Source: Streptomyces sp. 15-116A | GTDB lineage: Bacteria > Actinomycetota > Actinomycetes > Streptomycetales > Streptomycetaceae | DNA: 44,109 nucleotides | Direction: 5' to 3' | NCBI RefSeq assembly: GCF_025290915.1 | Contig: NZ_JAOCQE010000023.1 | Coordinates: 1 to 44,109 of the forward strand | In this document: positions 32,657 to 43,719 of the stretch, one piece after another | Numbering within the stretch: the stretch's first letter is position 1 | How the letters are laid out: every line of letters begins with the position of its first letter | The notes under the pieces: model-generated | The model's database searches: none | What the model saw: the letters and a program-made list of their open reading frames with translations, nothing else | What the model was told of the DNA's origin: nothing | Made by a program: the position numbers and the translations under genes

Positions 32657-34324
32657 GTGGCGCGTGAGAAGCGTGGCAGGCGTTTGCGTGCCCTGGCTGC
32701 CCCTTTCACCGTCGCCGCGCCGTCAGGTGCCCGGATAGGGGACCGGGTGCACGCCACCGGCCGGGATGATGAAGTACTGCGGCTTGTCGGCCGGCACCTC
32801 GGACACCACCAGCGGGCCGATCTCGCCCACCGTGTCGGGATCGGCAAGGTGCGCGTCAAGGACAACCAGCGCGCTGAGCGTAAACGCGAGCTGACGAAGC
32901 AGTCCTCTTCGCGCATGGCCGGGTCGATGACCCGTGCCTCGGAAGACCAGTACCAGCTCGGCTTGCGGTGCCTGTACGACGAGGCATCCTCGTTGCGGCG
33001 TGCGATCCGCGCCATCACCCGCCGCGCGGCCGTCGCGTGCGGAACCAGGAAGGGCAAGGTTCGCGGCTACCGGGACCAGGCCGAACGCTTCCAGAAGCAG
33101 CGCCGGTTGCAGGCTCTCAAGGCCCGTCTGGCCCGCGTCGAGGCGCGTATCAGAGCCGGCCGCCCGAGCATTGTGGTCGGCGGGCGACGCCTGGCGAAAG
33201 CCCGGCACAACGTGGAGAAGTCCCGGCTGACCGAGCAGCAGTGGCGGGAACGGTGGGATGCCCAGCGGATGTTCCTCACCGCCGATGGCGAGACGGGGGC
33301 ACCGTTCGGGAACTACACGATCACGGTGGATCCGAACGACGGGTCGGTGACGATCGTCCTCCCCGAACCGCTGCGGCATCTCGCCAACGCTCCTCGGGGC
33401 CGGTACCGGCTAGAGGGCACCGTGCAGTTCTCTCACCGCCGGGACGAGTGGCTCGACCGCGTGACCGTGAACCGGGCTGTGCGGTACGACTTCGTGTACT
33501 TGCCGGTCCGGGGCCGCTGGTACCTGGATGCGTCCTGGGGAGCCGACACTGCCGTGCTGCCCACACCGGACGAGATCCGGGCGTCCGGTGAGCGCACGAT
33601 CGGCGTCGACCTCAACGCCGACCACCTCGCCGCCCACGTCCTCGATGAGCACGGCAATCCGATCGGCCGACCTGAGACCATCCCCCTCGATCTGGTCGGC
33701 CCCGCCTCCCAGCGGGACGGCAGGTTGCGCGCCGCGATCACCGAGCTGATCCAGCTAGCCCGCCGGCACGACTGTGCCGGGATCGTGGTGGAGAACCTCG
33801 ACTTCGACGACGCCCGCGCCACCGGCCGCGAACACATGGGCCGAGGCGGGCGCGGCAAGAAGTTCCGCAGGACCGTCGCCGGCATCCCTACCGCACGCTT
33901 CCGCGAGCGGCTGCGCGGCATGGCGTTCCACGCCGGGCTCGTCGTCATCGCCGTTGATCCGGCGTACACCAGTATCTGGGGCGAAAGGTACTGGAAGGCC
34001 CCGCTCCAGCAGCAGAACAGCAAGACCACCGTCACCCGGCACCACGGCGCCGCTGTGGCGATCGGCAGGCGTGGCCTGGGACACAGGATCCGGCGTCGGC
34101 CAGGTGTGACCGCAAGCGACCAGAGGATCGCTTCGCGGAGAGCTACCGGCCAGACCGTATTCGTTCCCAGGCCACGCGGGACCACGAGCCCACCCAGGAC
34201 AGCGAGCACGCCCATACCGGACGGTAAGACTCGACAGTGCCAAGGTGACCGACTCGCGCTGCTCCCAGACCCCGAAGACCGTTCGTGGGGTCACCGGATC
34301 ACCGATCCGGTCTACGTTGATTAG
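32657..34324 (+). CDS. TnpB-like RNA-guided nuclease-family protein of an IS607-type element
   Basis: A 555-residue TnpB of the long streptomycete type (MAREKRGRRLRALAAPF start). RuvC-I is TIGVDLNADHLAAHVLD with Asp318, and RuvC-II is AGIVVENLDF with Glu379. The conserved VIAVDPAYTSIWG block (435-442) follows, but there is no CxxC zinc finger, and where an Asp is expected before the AA pair the sequence is TRHHGAAVAIGRR (His462-His463), so the third acidic residue seems lost. TnpB proteins use a guide RNA from the element's right end. Start GTG 32657 with GAGGAGG 7 nt upstream. The gene is otherwise intact although its partner recombinase is dead. Confidence 0.85.
   Translation: MAREKRGRRLRALAAPFTVAAPSGARIGDRVHATGRDDEVLRLVGRHLGHHQRADLAHRVGIGKVRVKDNQRAERKRELTKQSSSRMAGSMTRASEDQYQLGLRCLYDEASSLRRAIRAITRRAAVACGTRKGKVRGYRDQAERFQKQRRLQALKARLARVEARIRAGRPSIVVGGRRLAKARHNVEKSRLTEQQWRERWDAQRMFLTADGETGAPFGNYTITVDPNDGSVTIVLPEPLRHLANAPRGRYRLEGTVQFSHRRDEWLDRVTVNRAVRYDFVYLPVRGRWYLDASWGADTAVLPTPDEIRASGERTIGVDLNADHLAAHVLDEHGNPIGRPETIPLDLVGPASQRDGRLRAAITELIQLARRHDCAGIVVENLDFDDARATGREHMGRGGRGKKFRRTVAGIPTARFRERLRGMAFHAGLVVIAVDPAYTSIWGERYWKAPLQQQNSKTTVTRHHGAAVAIGRRGLGHRIRRRPGVTASDQRIASRRATGQTVFVPRPRGTTSPPRTASTPIPDGKTRQCQGDRLALLPDPEDRSWGHRITDPVYVD
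34293..34311 (+). other. hairpin at the 3' end of tnpB (possible guide-RNA scaffold)
   Basis: ACCGGATC-ACC-GATCCGGT is a perfect 8-bp stem with a 3-nt loop, ending 11 nt before the tnpB stop codon. TnpB guide RNAs are made from the 3' end of the gene and right end of the element, so this could be part of the scaffold; a terminator is an alternative. Confidence 0.4.
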
Positions 34325-34366
34325 GCCAGCATGGGCCAAGCAACATAGGAACGGTAGACCGGAGCC

Positions 34367-35452
34367 ATGACCGCTACGGAGTCAGAACGGCCGGACCTGG
34401 CCGACCGCATCCTCGGAGGCTGGCTGGGCCGGATCGCGGGCAACATGCTCGGCAAACCGGTGGAGCAGGGCGAGGTGTGGACGCGGGAGCGCATCGACCG
34501 CTATCTGCGGCAGACCGGCGCCCTCCCGCTCACCGACTACCTGCCCGAGCCGCTCTCCGAGAGCGAGGGCCTCGATCTGCGCCCGGAGTGGCGGGCCTGC
34601 GTCCGGGGCCGGATCAACGGCAGCTGCCGCGACGACGACATCGACTACGCCATCCTGGGCCTGGACCTGCTCGAGACCCACGGCTTCGGCTTCAGCACCG
34701 AGCAGGTCGGCGATCTGTGGCTGCTGCGGCTGCCGTATCTGCAGACGTTCACGGCGGAGCGTGCGGCGTACCGGAATCTGGCGAACGGGCTCAAGCCGCC
34801 GCTGACCGCCACGTACGACAACCCGTACCAGGAGTGGATCGGGGCCCTGATCCGCGCGGACGTCCACGGCTGGACCTCGCCGGGCGCTCCGCGCCGCGCC
34901 GCCTCGCTGGCGCGCCGGGACGCGGTGCTGTCGCACACCGGCAACGGGGTGTACGGCGCGATGTGGGCGGCGGCGCTGATCGCGGCGGCGTTCACCGCGC
35001 CCACGGTGCGGCACGCCGTGGACGAGGCGCTGACCATGATCCCGGCGAGCAGCCGCCTGGCCCGCACGGTGCGCCGGGTCGCCTCGCTGCACGAGACGGG
35101 GCTGCCGTGGGAGGACACGCTCTCCACGCTGACCGAGGAGACGATGGGGCTCGGCTGGATCCATGTCGTCCCGAACGCGGCCGTCCTCACCGCCGGGCTC
35201 CTGTACGGCGACGGCGACTTCACCCGCACCATCGCCCTGACCGTCCGAGGCGGCCTCGACACCGACTCCAACGGTGCGACGGCCGGTTCGGTGGCCGGGG
35301 TCCTGTGCGGCGCCGAGGCGATCCCCGCCCACTGGAAGGACCCCCTTCAGGACACCGTGCGCAGCGCCGTCTTCGGCTTCGACGGCGTACGGATCAGCGA
35401 ACTCGCCGAGCGGACCCTGCGGTTGGCACAGGAGCAGGGACCCGTGCCCTAG
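34367..35452 (+). CDS. ADP-ribosylglycohydrolase family protein
   Basis: A 361-residue all-helical ADP-ribosylglycohydrolase. The family removes ADP-ribose from proteins (for example DraG on dinitrogenase reductase) or acts on related glycosides using two Mg ions. Visible metal motifs are NGSCRDDDIDYAILGLD (Asp cluster in the first third) and the C-terminal RGGLDTDSNGATAGSVAG. AGNMLGKPVEQG near the N-terminus is also typical. Start ATG 34367; GGAG lies only 2 nt before it, so the initiation signal is unclear. It begins 42 nt after tnpB and may have had its promoter displaced by the insertion. The substrate is unknown. Confidence 0.9.
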   Translation: MTATESERPDLADRILGGWLGRIAGNMLGKPVEQGEVWTRERIDRYLRQTGALPLTDYLPEPLSESEGLDLRPEWRACVRGRINGSCRDDDIDYAILGLDLLETHGFGFSTEQVGDLWLLRLPYLQTFTAERAAYRNLANGLKPPLTATYDNPYQEWIGALIRADVHGWTSPGAPRRAASLARRDAVLSHTGNGVYGAMWAAALIAAAFTAPTVRHAVDEALTMIPASSRLARTVRRVASLHETGLPWEDTLSTLTEETMGLGWIHVVPNAAVLTAGLLYGDGDFTRTIALTVRGGLDTDSNGATAGSVAGVLCGAEAIPAHWKDPLQDTVRSAVFGFDGVRISELAERTLRLAQEQGPVP

Positions 35453-35510
35453 GACCGACGGCGTACGGCGTCCGGGGCCGCGGCCCGACGCGGTGGGGCC
35501 GGGGCGCGCC

Positions 35511-35516
35511 TAGCCT
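35511..35516 (+). promoter_or_regulatory. -10 hexamer TAGCCT, leaderless start
   Basis: TAGCCT ends 7 nt before the ATG at 35524; no ribosome-binding site or -35 is visible. Confidence 0.5.
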
Positions 35517-35523
35517 CGGGTTC

Positions 35524-36177
35524 ATGAAGATCGGGATTCTGGGAACGGGGCATGTGGGCCGGGCGCTGGCCGCGGGCTGGGCCGGTGCCGGGCACGACGT
35601 CGTGCTGGGTTCGCGGCGGTCGGAGGACGCGGAGCTGCGGGCGGGGCTGGCGGAGCAGGTGGGGCAGGCCGTGCGGGTCGCGGATCCCGCCTCGGCCGCG
35701 GCGGACGCGGAGGTGGTGGTCAACGCGACGCCGGGCACCGCGTCCGTGACGGCGCTCGCCGCGGTCGGCGCGCCCGCGCTGCGGGGGAAGGTGCTGCTGG
35801 ATGTCGGGGTCGGGTTCGACGCGGAGGGGAATCTCTCCCACCTGACGGAGAGCCTGGGTGAGGAGATCCAGCGGACGTTCCCCGAGGCGCGGGTCGTGAA
35901 GACGCTCTGCACGGTCGACCGGGAGCTGATGGTGGCGCCGGACTCGCTCCAGGGCCCGAGCACCGTCTTCCTGTCCGGGGACGACGCGGACGCCAAGCGC
36001 ACCGTCACCGGGCTGCTGGCCGATCTGGGCTGGCCGGCGGACTCGGTGCTCGACCTCGGGGGGATCGCCACGGCGCGGGGGCAGGAGCACTACGCGCTGC
36101 TGTTCGTGGGCATCGCCGAGGCCATCGGCTCGTACGGATTCGGGATCCGGGTGGTGCCGCCGGCGGCGCGGAGCTGA
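35524..36177 (+). CDS. NAD(P)-binding F420-dependent NADP reductase-like protein
   Basis: A 217-residue Rossmann protein: MKIGILGTGHVGRALAAGWAGAGHDVVLGSRRSED has GxGxxG and, after strand 2, SRRS, the usual NADP-phosphate-binding sequence of the Fno/NADPH-dependent F420 reductase family (COG2085). VVVNATPGTAS and ARVVKTLCTV follow, and the C-terminal GGIATARGQEHYALLFVGIAEAIGSYGFGIRVV is also typical. Many members annotated this way act on other substrates, so the true reaction is open. Probably leaderless. Confidence 0.82.
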   Translation: MKIGILGTGHVGRALAAGWAGAGHDVVLGSRRSEDAELRAGLAEQVGQAVRVADPASAAADAEVVVNATPGTASVTALAAVGAPALRGKVLLDVGVGFDAEGNLSHLTESLGEEIQRTFPEARVVKTLCTVDRELMVAPDSLQGPSTVFLSGDDADAKRTVTGLLADLGWPADSVLDLGGIATARGQEHYALLFVGIAEAIGSYGFGIRVVPPAARS

Positions 36178-36283
36178 GCGCTCCGGCGTGTGCGCGGTGC
36201 GGTGGTGATCGCGGGCCGGGCGTGTGCTGCCGTGCGCCCGGGGGTGCCGGGCGACGGCCCCGGGGACGGTCCGGTCGCGCCGT

Positions 36284-36289
36284 TACCCT
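36284..36289 (+). promoter_or_regulatory. -10 hexamer TACCCT, leaderless start of Nudix gene
   Basis: TACCCT ends 6 nt before the ATG at 36296, with no ribosome-binding site between. Confidence 0.5.
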
Positions 36290-36295
36290 TCCCGC

Positions 36296-36799
36296 ATGAC
36301 CACGACCCAGGACGCACAGGGCTTCGCCGCCTACCTCGCCTCCCTTCCGCGTGTCCTCGCCGGGGCCGCCGCGCTCCTCCGCGACGCGCACGGCAGGGTG
36401 CTGCTCGTCGAGCCGAACTACCGGGAGGGCTGGGCGCTGCCGGGCGGGACGATCGAGTCGGACGACGGGGAGACCCCGCGGCAGGGGGCGCGCCGGGAGA
36501 CGGCCGAGGAGATCGGGCTCGACCGTGAGCCCGGGCGGCTGCTGGCGGTGGACTGGGTGCACGGGGAGGGACGGCCGCCACTGGTGGCGTACCTGTACGA
36601 CGGCGGGGTGCTCGGCGAGGACGATCTGGCGGCGATCCGGCTCCAGGAGGAGGAGCTGCTGTCCTGGAAGCTGGTGCCGCGCGAGGAGTTGGCCGACCAC
36701 CTCCACGGAGCTCTCGGCCGCCGTGTGCTCGCCGCGCTGGACGTCCTCGCCGAGGGCTCGGGCACCGCGGAGCTGGAGGACGGGTACCGGGTGCACTGA
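36296..36799 (+). CDS. Nudix hydrolase
   Basis: A 167-residue Nudix protein. The box reads GGTIESDDGETPRQGARRETAEEIGL, with the catalytic RETAEEIGL intact but two extra residues between the first Gly and first Glu (G-x7-E instead of G-x5-E). Nudix enzymes cleave nucleoside diphosphates linked to another moiety, such as ADP-ribose, NADH or oxidised nucleotides. The substrate is not deducible; a position next to ADP-ribosylglycohydrolase and Sir2 genes hints at ADP-ribose or NAD derivatives. Likely leaderless. Confidence 0.88.
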   Translation: MTTTQDAQGFAAYLASLPRVLAGAAALLRDAHGRVLLVEPNYREGWALPGGTIESDDGETPRQGARRETAEEIGLDREPGRLLAVDWVHGEGRPPLVAYLYDGGVLGEDDLAAIRLQEEELLSWKLVPREELADHLHGALGRRVLAALDVLAEGSGTAELEDGYRVH

Positions 36800-36842
36800 C
36801 GCGGGCCGGGAAACCCGCTCGCCGCACCGGCACCGGCCGCCC

Positions 36843-36848
36843 TACGCT
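36843..36848 (+). promoter_or_regulatory. -10 hexamer TACGCT, leaderless start of sir2-like gene
   Basis: TACGCT ends 7 nt before the ATG at 36856, the same architecture as the two genes upstream. Confidence 0.5.
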
Positions 36849-36855
36849 CGGCAGC

Positions 36856-37587
36856 ATGAGCAAGCCCCTCGTCGCCCTCCTCAGTGGCGCCGGCATCAGC
36901 ACGGACTCCGGGATCCCCGACTACCGCGGCCCGAACGGGCTGTGGCGGCGCGATCCGGAGGCCGAGAAGCTCGTGACGTACGAGTACTACATGAGCGATC
37001 CGGAGATCCGGCGCCGTTCGTGGCAGATGCGGCTCAGGAGCCGGACCCTGTCGGCCGAGCCCAATGCGGCGCACCGCGCGGTGGCCGAGCTGGAGCGGTC
37101 CGGGGTGCCGGTGCGGGTGATCACGCAGAACGTGGACGGGTTGCACCAGCTCGCCGGGATGCCGGCCCGCAAGGTGCTCGAACTGCACGGCTCGGCCCGC
37201 GGCGTGGTGTGCACGTCCTGCCACGAGCGCGGTCCCATGGAGGACGCCCTGGCCCGCGTGGAGGCGGGCGAGGAGGATCCGGCGTGCCGGGCGTGCGGCG
37301 GCATTCTCAAGTCGGCGACGGTGATGTTCGGTGAGCGACTCGACCCCGAGGTGATGGGGAACGCGCTGGCGATCAGCAAGGCCTGCACGGTGTTCATCGC
37401 CGTCGGCACCAGCCTTCAGGTCCAGCCCGCCGCCGGGCTCGCGGGCGTGGCCGCCGATCACGGGGCGCGTCTGGTCATCGTCAACGCCGAGCCGACGCCG
37501 TACGACGACCTGGCCGACGAGGTCGTCCGCGAGCCGATCGGTACGGCTCTACCAGAGCTGCTGCGGGGCATCGCCGCCCAGGTGTGA
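36856..37587 (+). CDS. Sir2-family NAD-dependent deacylase
   Basis: A 243-residue sirtuin. GAGISTDSGIPDYRG (11-25), VITQNVDGLH (88-97) with catalytic His111 in LELHGS, zinc ligands Cys119, Cys122, Cys144 and Cys147, then GTSLQVQPAA and VNAEPTPYDDLADEVV. It would remove acetyl or other acyl groups from lysines using NAD, giving O-acyl-ADP-ribose. Probably leaderless. Its last 39 bp overlap the 3' end of the convergent ogt gene, so the two transcripts are antisense to each other. Confidence 0.93.
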   Translation: MSKPLVALLSGAGISTDSGIPDYRGPNGLWRRDPEAEKLVTYEYYMSDPEIRRRSWQMRLRSRTLSAEPNAAHRAVAELERSGVPVRVITQNVDGLHQLAGMPARKVLELHGSARGVVCTSCHERGPMEDALARVEAGEEDPACRACGGILKSATVMFGERLDPEVMGNALAISKACTVFIAVGTSLQVQPAAGLAGVAADHGARLVIVNAEPTPYDDLADEVVREPIGTALPELLRGIAAQV

Positions 37588-38067
37588 GCCCACCCGGGTG
37601 CCCCTTTCGAAGTCCAGCAGCTGCCGCTTGCGGTGGAGGCCGCCGCCGTAGCCGGTGAGGCTGCCGGAGGCGCCGATGACGCGGTGGCAGGGGATGATGA
37701 TGCCGATCGGGTTGCGGCCGTTGGCGAGGCCCACCGCGCGGGATGCCCTGGGATTGCCGAGGGCGTCGGCGAGTTGGCCGTAGGTGCGGGTCTCGCCGTA
37801 GGGGATGCGGGCCAGCTCGGCCCAGACGCGGCGCTGGAACGGGGTGCCGTGCGGGCGGAGTTCGAGGGTGAAGTCCTTCAACTCGCCCGCGAAATAGGCC
37901 GCGAGCTGGTCCTGCGCCTCGGCGAAGGGTGTGTCGTCGGGGTCGCCGAAGGTCTCCTCCGGTGGGCGGTGCCGCTGGTCGGTCATGTAGAGGCCGCACA
38001 GGACGCCGTCGTCGGCGACGAGGGTCAGGGGGCCGTAGGGGCTGTCGATCACCGTGTGCTGCTTCAT
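37549..38067 (-). CDS. ogt: methylated-DNA-[protein]-cysteine S-methyltransferase
   Basis: A 172-residue suicide alkyltransferase that repairs O6-alkylguanine in DNA. The active site is IGIIIPCHRVIG with Cys127; QRRVWAELARIPYGETRTYGQLA is the helix-turn-helix region and SLTGYGGGLHRKRQLLDFE the typical end. ATG 38067 with GGGA 6 nt upstream. It follows the ada-alkA gene by 30 nt in the same direction, forming an alkylation-damage operon. The last 39 bp overlap the convergent sirtuin gene. A His/Gln-rich tail (GSHLGGDAPQQLW) extends beyond the domain because of this overlap. Confidence 0.95.
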   Translation of the reverse strand: MKQHTVIDSPYGPLTLVADDGVLCGLYMTDQRHRPPEETFGDPDDTPFAEAQDQLAAYFAGELKDFTLELRPHGTPFQRRVWAELARIPYGETRTYGQLADALGNPRASRAVGLANGRNPIGIIIPCHRVIGASGSLTGYGGGLHRKRQLLDFERGTRVGSHLGGDAPQQLW

Positions 38068-38097
38068 GCGAGATCCCGGGTCCTTGATCCTTGGTCC

Positions 38098-39567
38098 TTA
38101 TACGGGGAGGAAGTTGATCGGGTGGCTGTCCGTCGCCCACAGGTACTGCACCGCGTACGCCCGCCAGGGGCGCCAGGGCGCGGCCCGTGCGGTGAGCGCC
38201 GCCGGTGTCGAGGGCAGGCCCAGTTCCTGGGCGGCGCGGCGGATGCCGAGGTCGGTGGGGAGGAAGGCGTCGGGGTCGCCCAGAGCGCGCATGGCGATCA
38301 CGTCGGCCGTCCAGGGGCCGAAGCCGGGCAGGGCGAGGAGTCGCGCGCGGGCCTCAGGCCAGTCGCTCTCCACACCCAGGTGGAGTGAGCCGTCGGCGAG
38401 TTGGCGTACGAGTGTGGTCAGGGTCGTGCGGCGGGTGCGGGGCATGGCCAGGCTGTCCGGGTCCAGTGCCGCCAGTCGTTCGACGGAGGGGAAGAGGTGC
38501 GTGAGACCGCCCTCGGGGTCGTCGACCGGATCACCGTGCGCGGTGACCAGGCGGGCGGCGTGGGTGCGGGCGGCGGCCGTGGACACCTGCTGGCCGAGGA
38601 CGGCCCGTACGGCGAACTCGGCTTCGTCGACCGTGCGCGGGACGCGGCGGCCGGGCGCCTTGTCGACCAGGGGCGCGAGCACCGGATCGGTGCGCAGCTG
38701 GTCGTCGACGGCCACCGGGTCGGCGTCCAGGTCGAGCAGGCGGCGGCAGCGGCTGATGGCGACGGTGAGGTCGCGCAGGTCGGTGAGGGTGAGCCGGCAG
38801 GCGATGTGGTCGGGGCGCGGGGTGAGCGCCACGACGCCGTGGCCGTACGGCAGCCGCAGCGTGCGCCGGTAGGCGCCGTCCCGCCATTCCTCCACGCCGG
38901 GTACGGCGGTGGCGGCGAGGTGGCCGAAGAGGTTGTCGGGGTTGAGGGGGGCGCGGAACGGCAGGCGCAGGGACAGAGCGCCCGACGCGGTGCCGGTGTG
39001 TGTCCTCGGGGCGCGGGCGCGCAGGTCGCTCGGGGAGAGCGCGAAGACCTCGCGGACGGTGTCGTTGAAGGTGCGGATGGAGGAGAAGCCGGCGGCGAAC
39101 GCGATGTGCGCCATGGGCAGGTCGGTCGTCTCGACGAGCAGGCGGGCCGTCTGGGCGCGCTGGGCGCGGGCGAGTGCGAGGGGGCCCGCGCCGAGCTCGG
39201 CGCGCAGCTGGCGTTCGACCTGCCGGGCGCTGTAGCCGAGGCGCGCGGCGAGGCCGGGGACTCCCTCGCGGTCCACGACGCCGTCGGCGATCAGCCGCAT
39301 GGCGCGGGCCACCAGGTCGGCGCGCTGGTTCCACTCGGGGGAACCGGGGCTGGTGTCGGGCCGGCAGCGTTTGCAGGCCCGGAACCCTGCCTGCTGGCAG
39401 GAGGCCGCGCTGGGGAGGAAGACCATGTTCTCCGGCTTGGGCGGCACCACCGGGCAGCTGGGCCGGCAGTAGATGCCGGTGGTCAGGACCGCGGTGAAGA
39501 ACCAGCCGTCGAAGCGGGCGTCCTTGGAGCGGACGGCGCGCACGCAGCGCTCGGTGTCGGTGTGCAT
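38098..39567 (-). CDS. Ada-AlkA fusion: methyl-sensor regulator and 3-methyladenine DNA glycosylase
   Basis: A 489-residue fusion. The N-terminal Ada domain holds zinc through Cys34 and Cys38 (GIYCRPSCP) and Cys65 and Cys68 (ACKRCRP). Cys34 corresponds to the phosphotriester-methyl acceptor of E. coli Ada. Next comes an AraC-type double helix-turn-helix (LAARLGYSARQVERQL, MAHIAFAAGFSSIRTFNDTVREVFALSPSDLR), then AlkA N- and C-terminal domains with the HhH-GPD segment LLALPGFGPWTADVIAMRALGDPDAFLPTDLGIRRA (catalytic Asp in PTD). It senses methylation, activates repair genes and excises alkylated bases. The start may also be ATG 39579; no ideal ribosome-binding site is seen for either. ogt lies downstream in the same operon. 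Confidence 0.93.
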   Translation of the reverse strand: MHTDTERCVRAVRSKDARFDGWFFTAVLTTGIYCRPSCPVVPPKPENMVFLPSAASCQQAGFRACKRCRPDTSPGSPEWNQRADLVARAMRLIADGVVDREGVPGLAARLGYSARQVERQLRAELGAGPLALARAQRAQTARLLVETTDLPMAHIAFAAGFSSIRTFNDTVREVFALSPSDLRARAPRTHTGTASGALSLRLPFRAPLNPDNLFGHLAATAVPGVEEWRDGAYRRTLRLPYGHGVVALTPRPDHIACRLTLTDLRDLTVAISRCRRLLDLDADPVAVDDQLRTDPVLAPLVDKAPGRRVPRTVDEAEFAVRAVLGQQVSTAAARTHAARLVTAHGDPVDDPEGGLTHLFPSVERLAALDPDSLAMPRTRRTTLTTLVRQLADGSLHLGVESDWPEARARLLALPGFGPWTADVIAMRALGDPDAFLPTDLGIRRAAQELGLPSTPAALTARAAPWRPWRAYAVQYLWATDSHPINFLPV

Positions 39568-39583
39568 CCCCGTGTGCATGGCT

Positions 39584-39615
39584 CCAGCATCGGCGACGGC
39601 GGCCGCCGATGCTGG
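39584..39615. promoter_or_regulatory. 12-bp-arm inverted repeat immediately upstream of ada-alkA
   Basis: CCAGCATCGGCG and CGCCGATGCTGG are perfect reverse complements around an 8-nt spacer. The element ends 4 nt before the ATG at 39579. It is a candidate autoregulatory operator or a hairpin covering the translation start; it also lies just past the stop of the beta-galactosidase gene and could end its transcript. Confidence 0.55.
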
Positions 39616-39658
39616 CGGGAATCCGACATGGTCCTTCCGTGCGCTGCGGCTTCCCGGG

Positions 39659-43665
<4,007 letters not shown>

Positions 43666-43719
43666 TCATCCCGTCGGAATCTGTTGGCTCCTGATGGTTC
43701 GTCGGCCGGAACCGTTCCC

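Larger units (their letters stand above)
32100..34345 (+). mobile_element. decayed IS607-family element (serine recombinase relic plus TnpB)
   Basis: A serine-recombinase relic followed by a tnpB-type gene, in that order and strand, is the IS607 layout. IS607 elements have no terminal inverted repeats and make no target duplication, so the ends cannot be read. The left limit is set only by the glycerate kinase promoter, and the right limit by the ADP-ribosylglycohydrolase start at 34367. The element separates a divergent gene pair. Confidence 0.75.

Noticed and set aside
32657..34366. CRISPR array or cas genes next to the Cas12-related TnpB
   Set aside because: No direct repeats with spacers and no cas1/cas2; the neighbours are an IS607 recombinase relic and metabolic genes.
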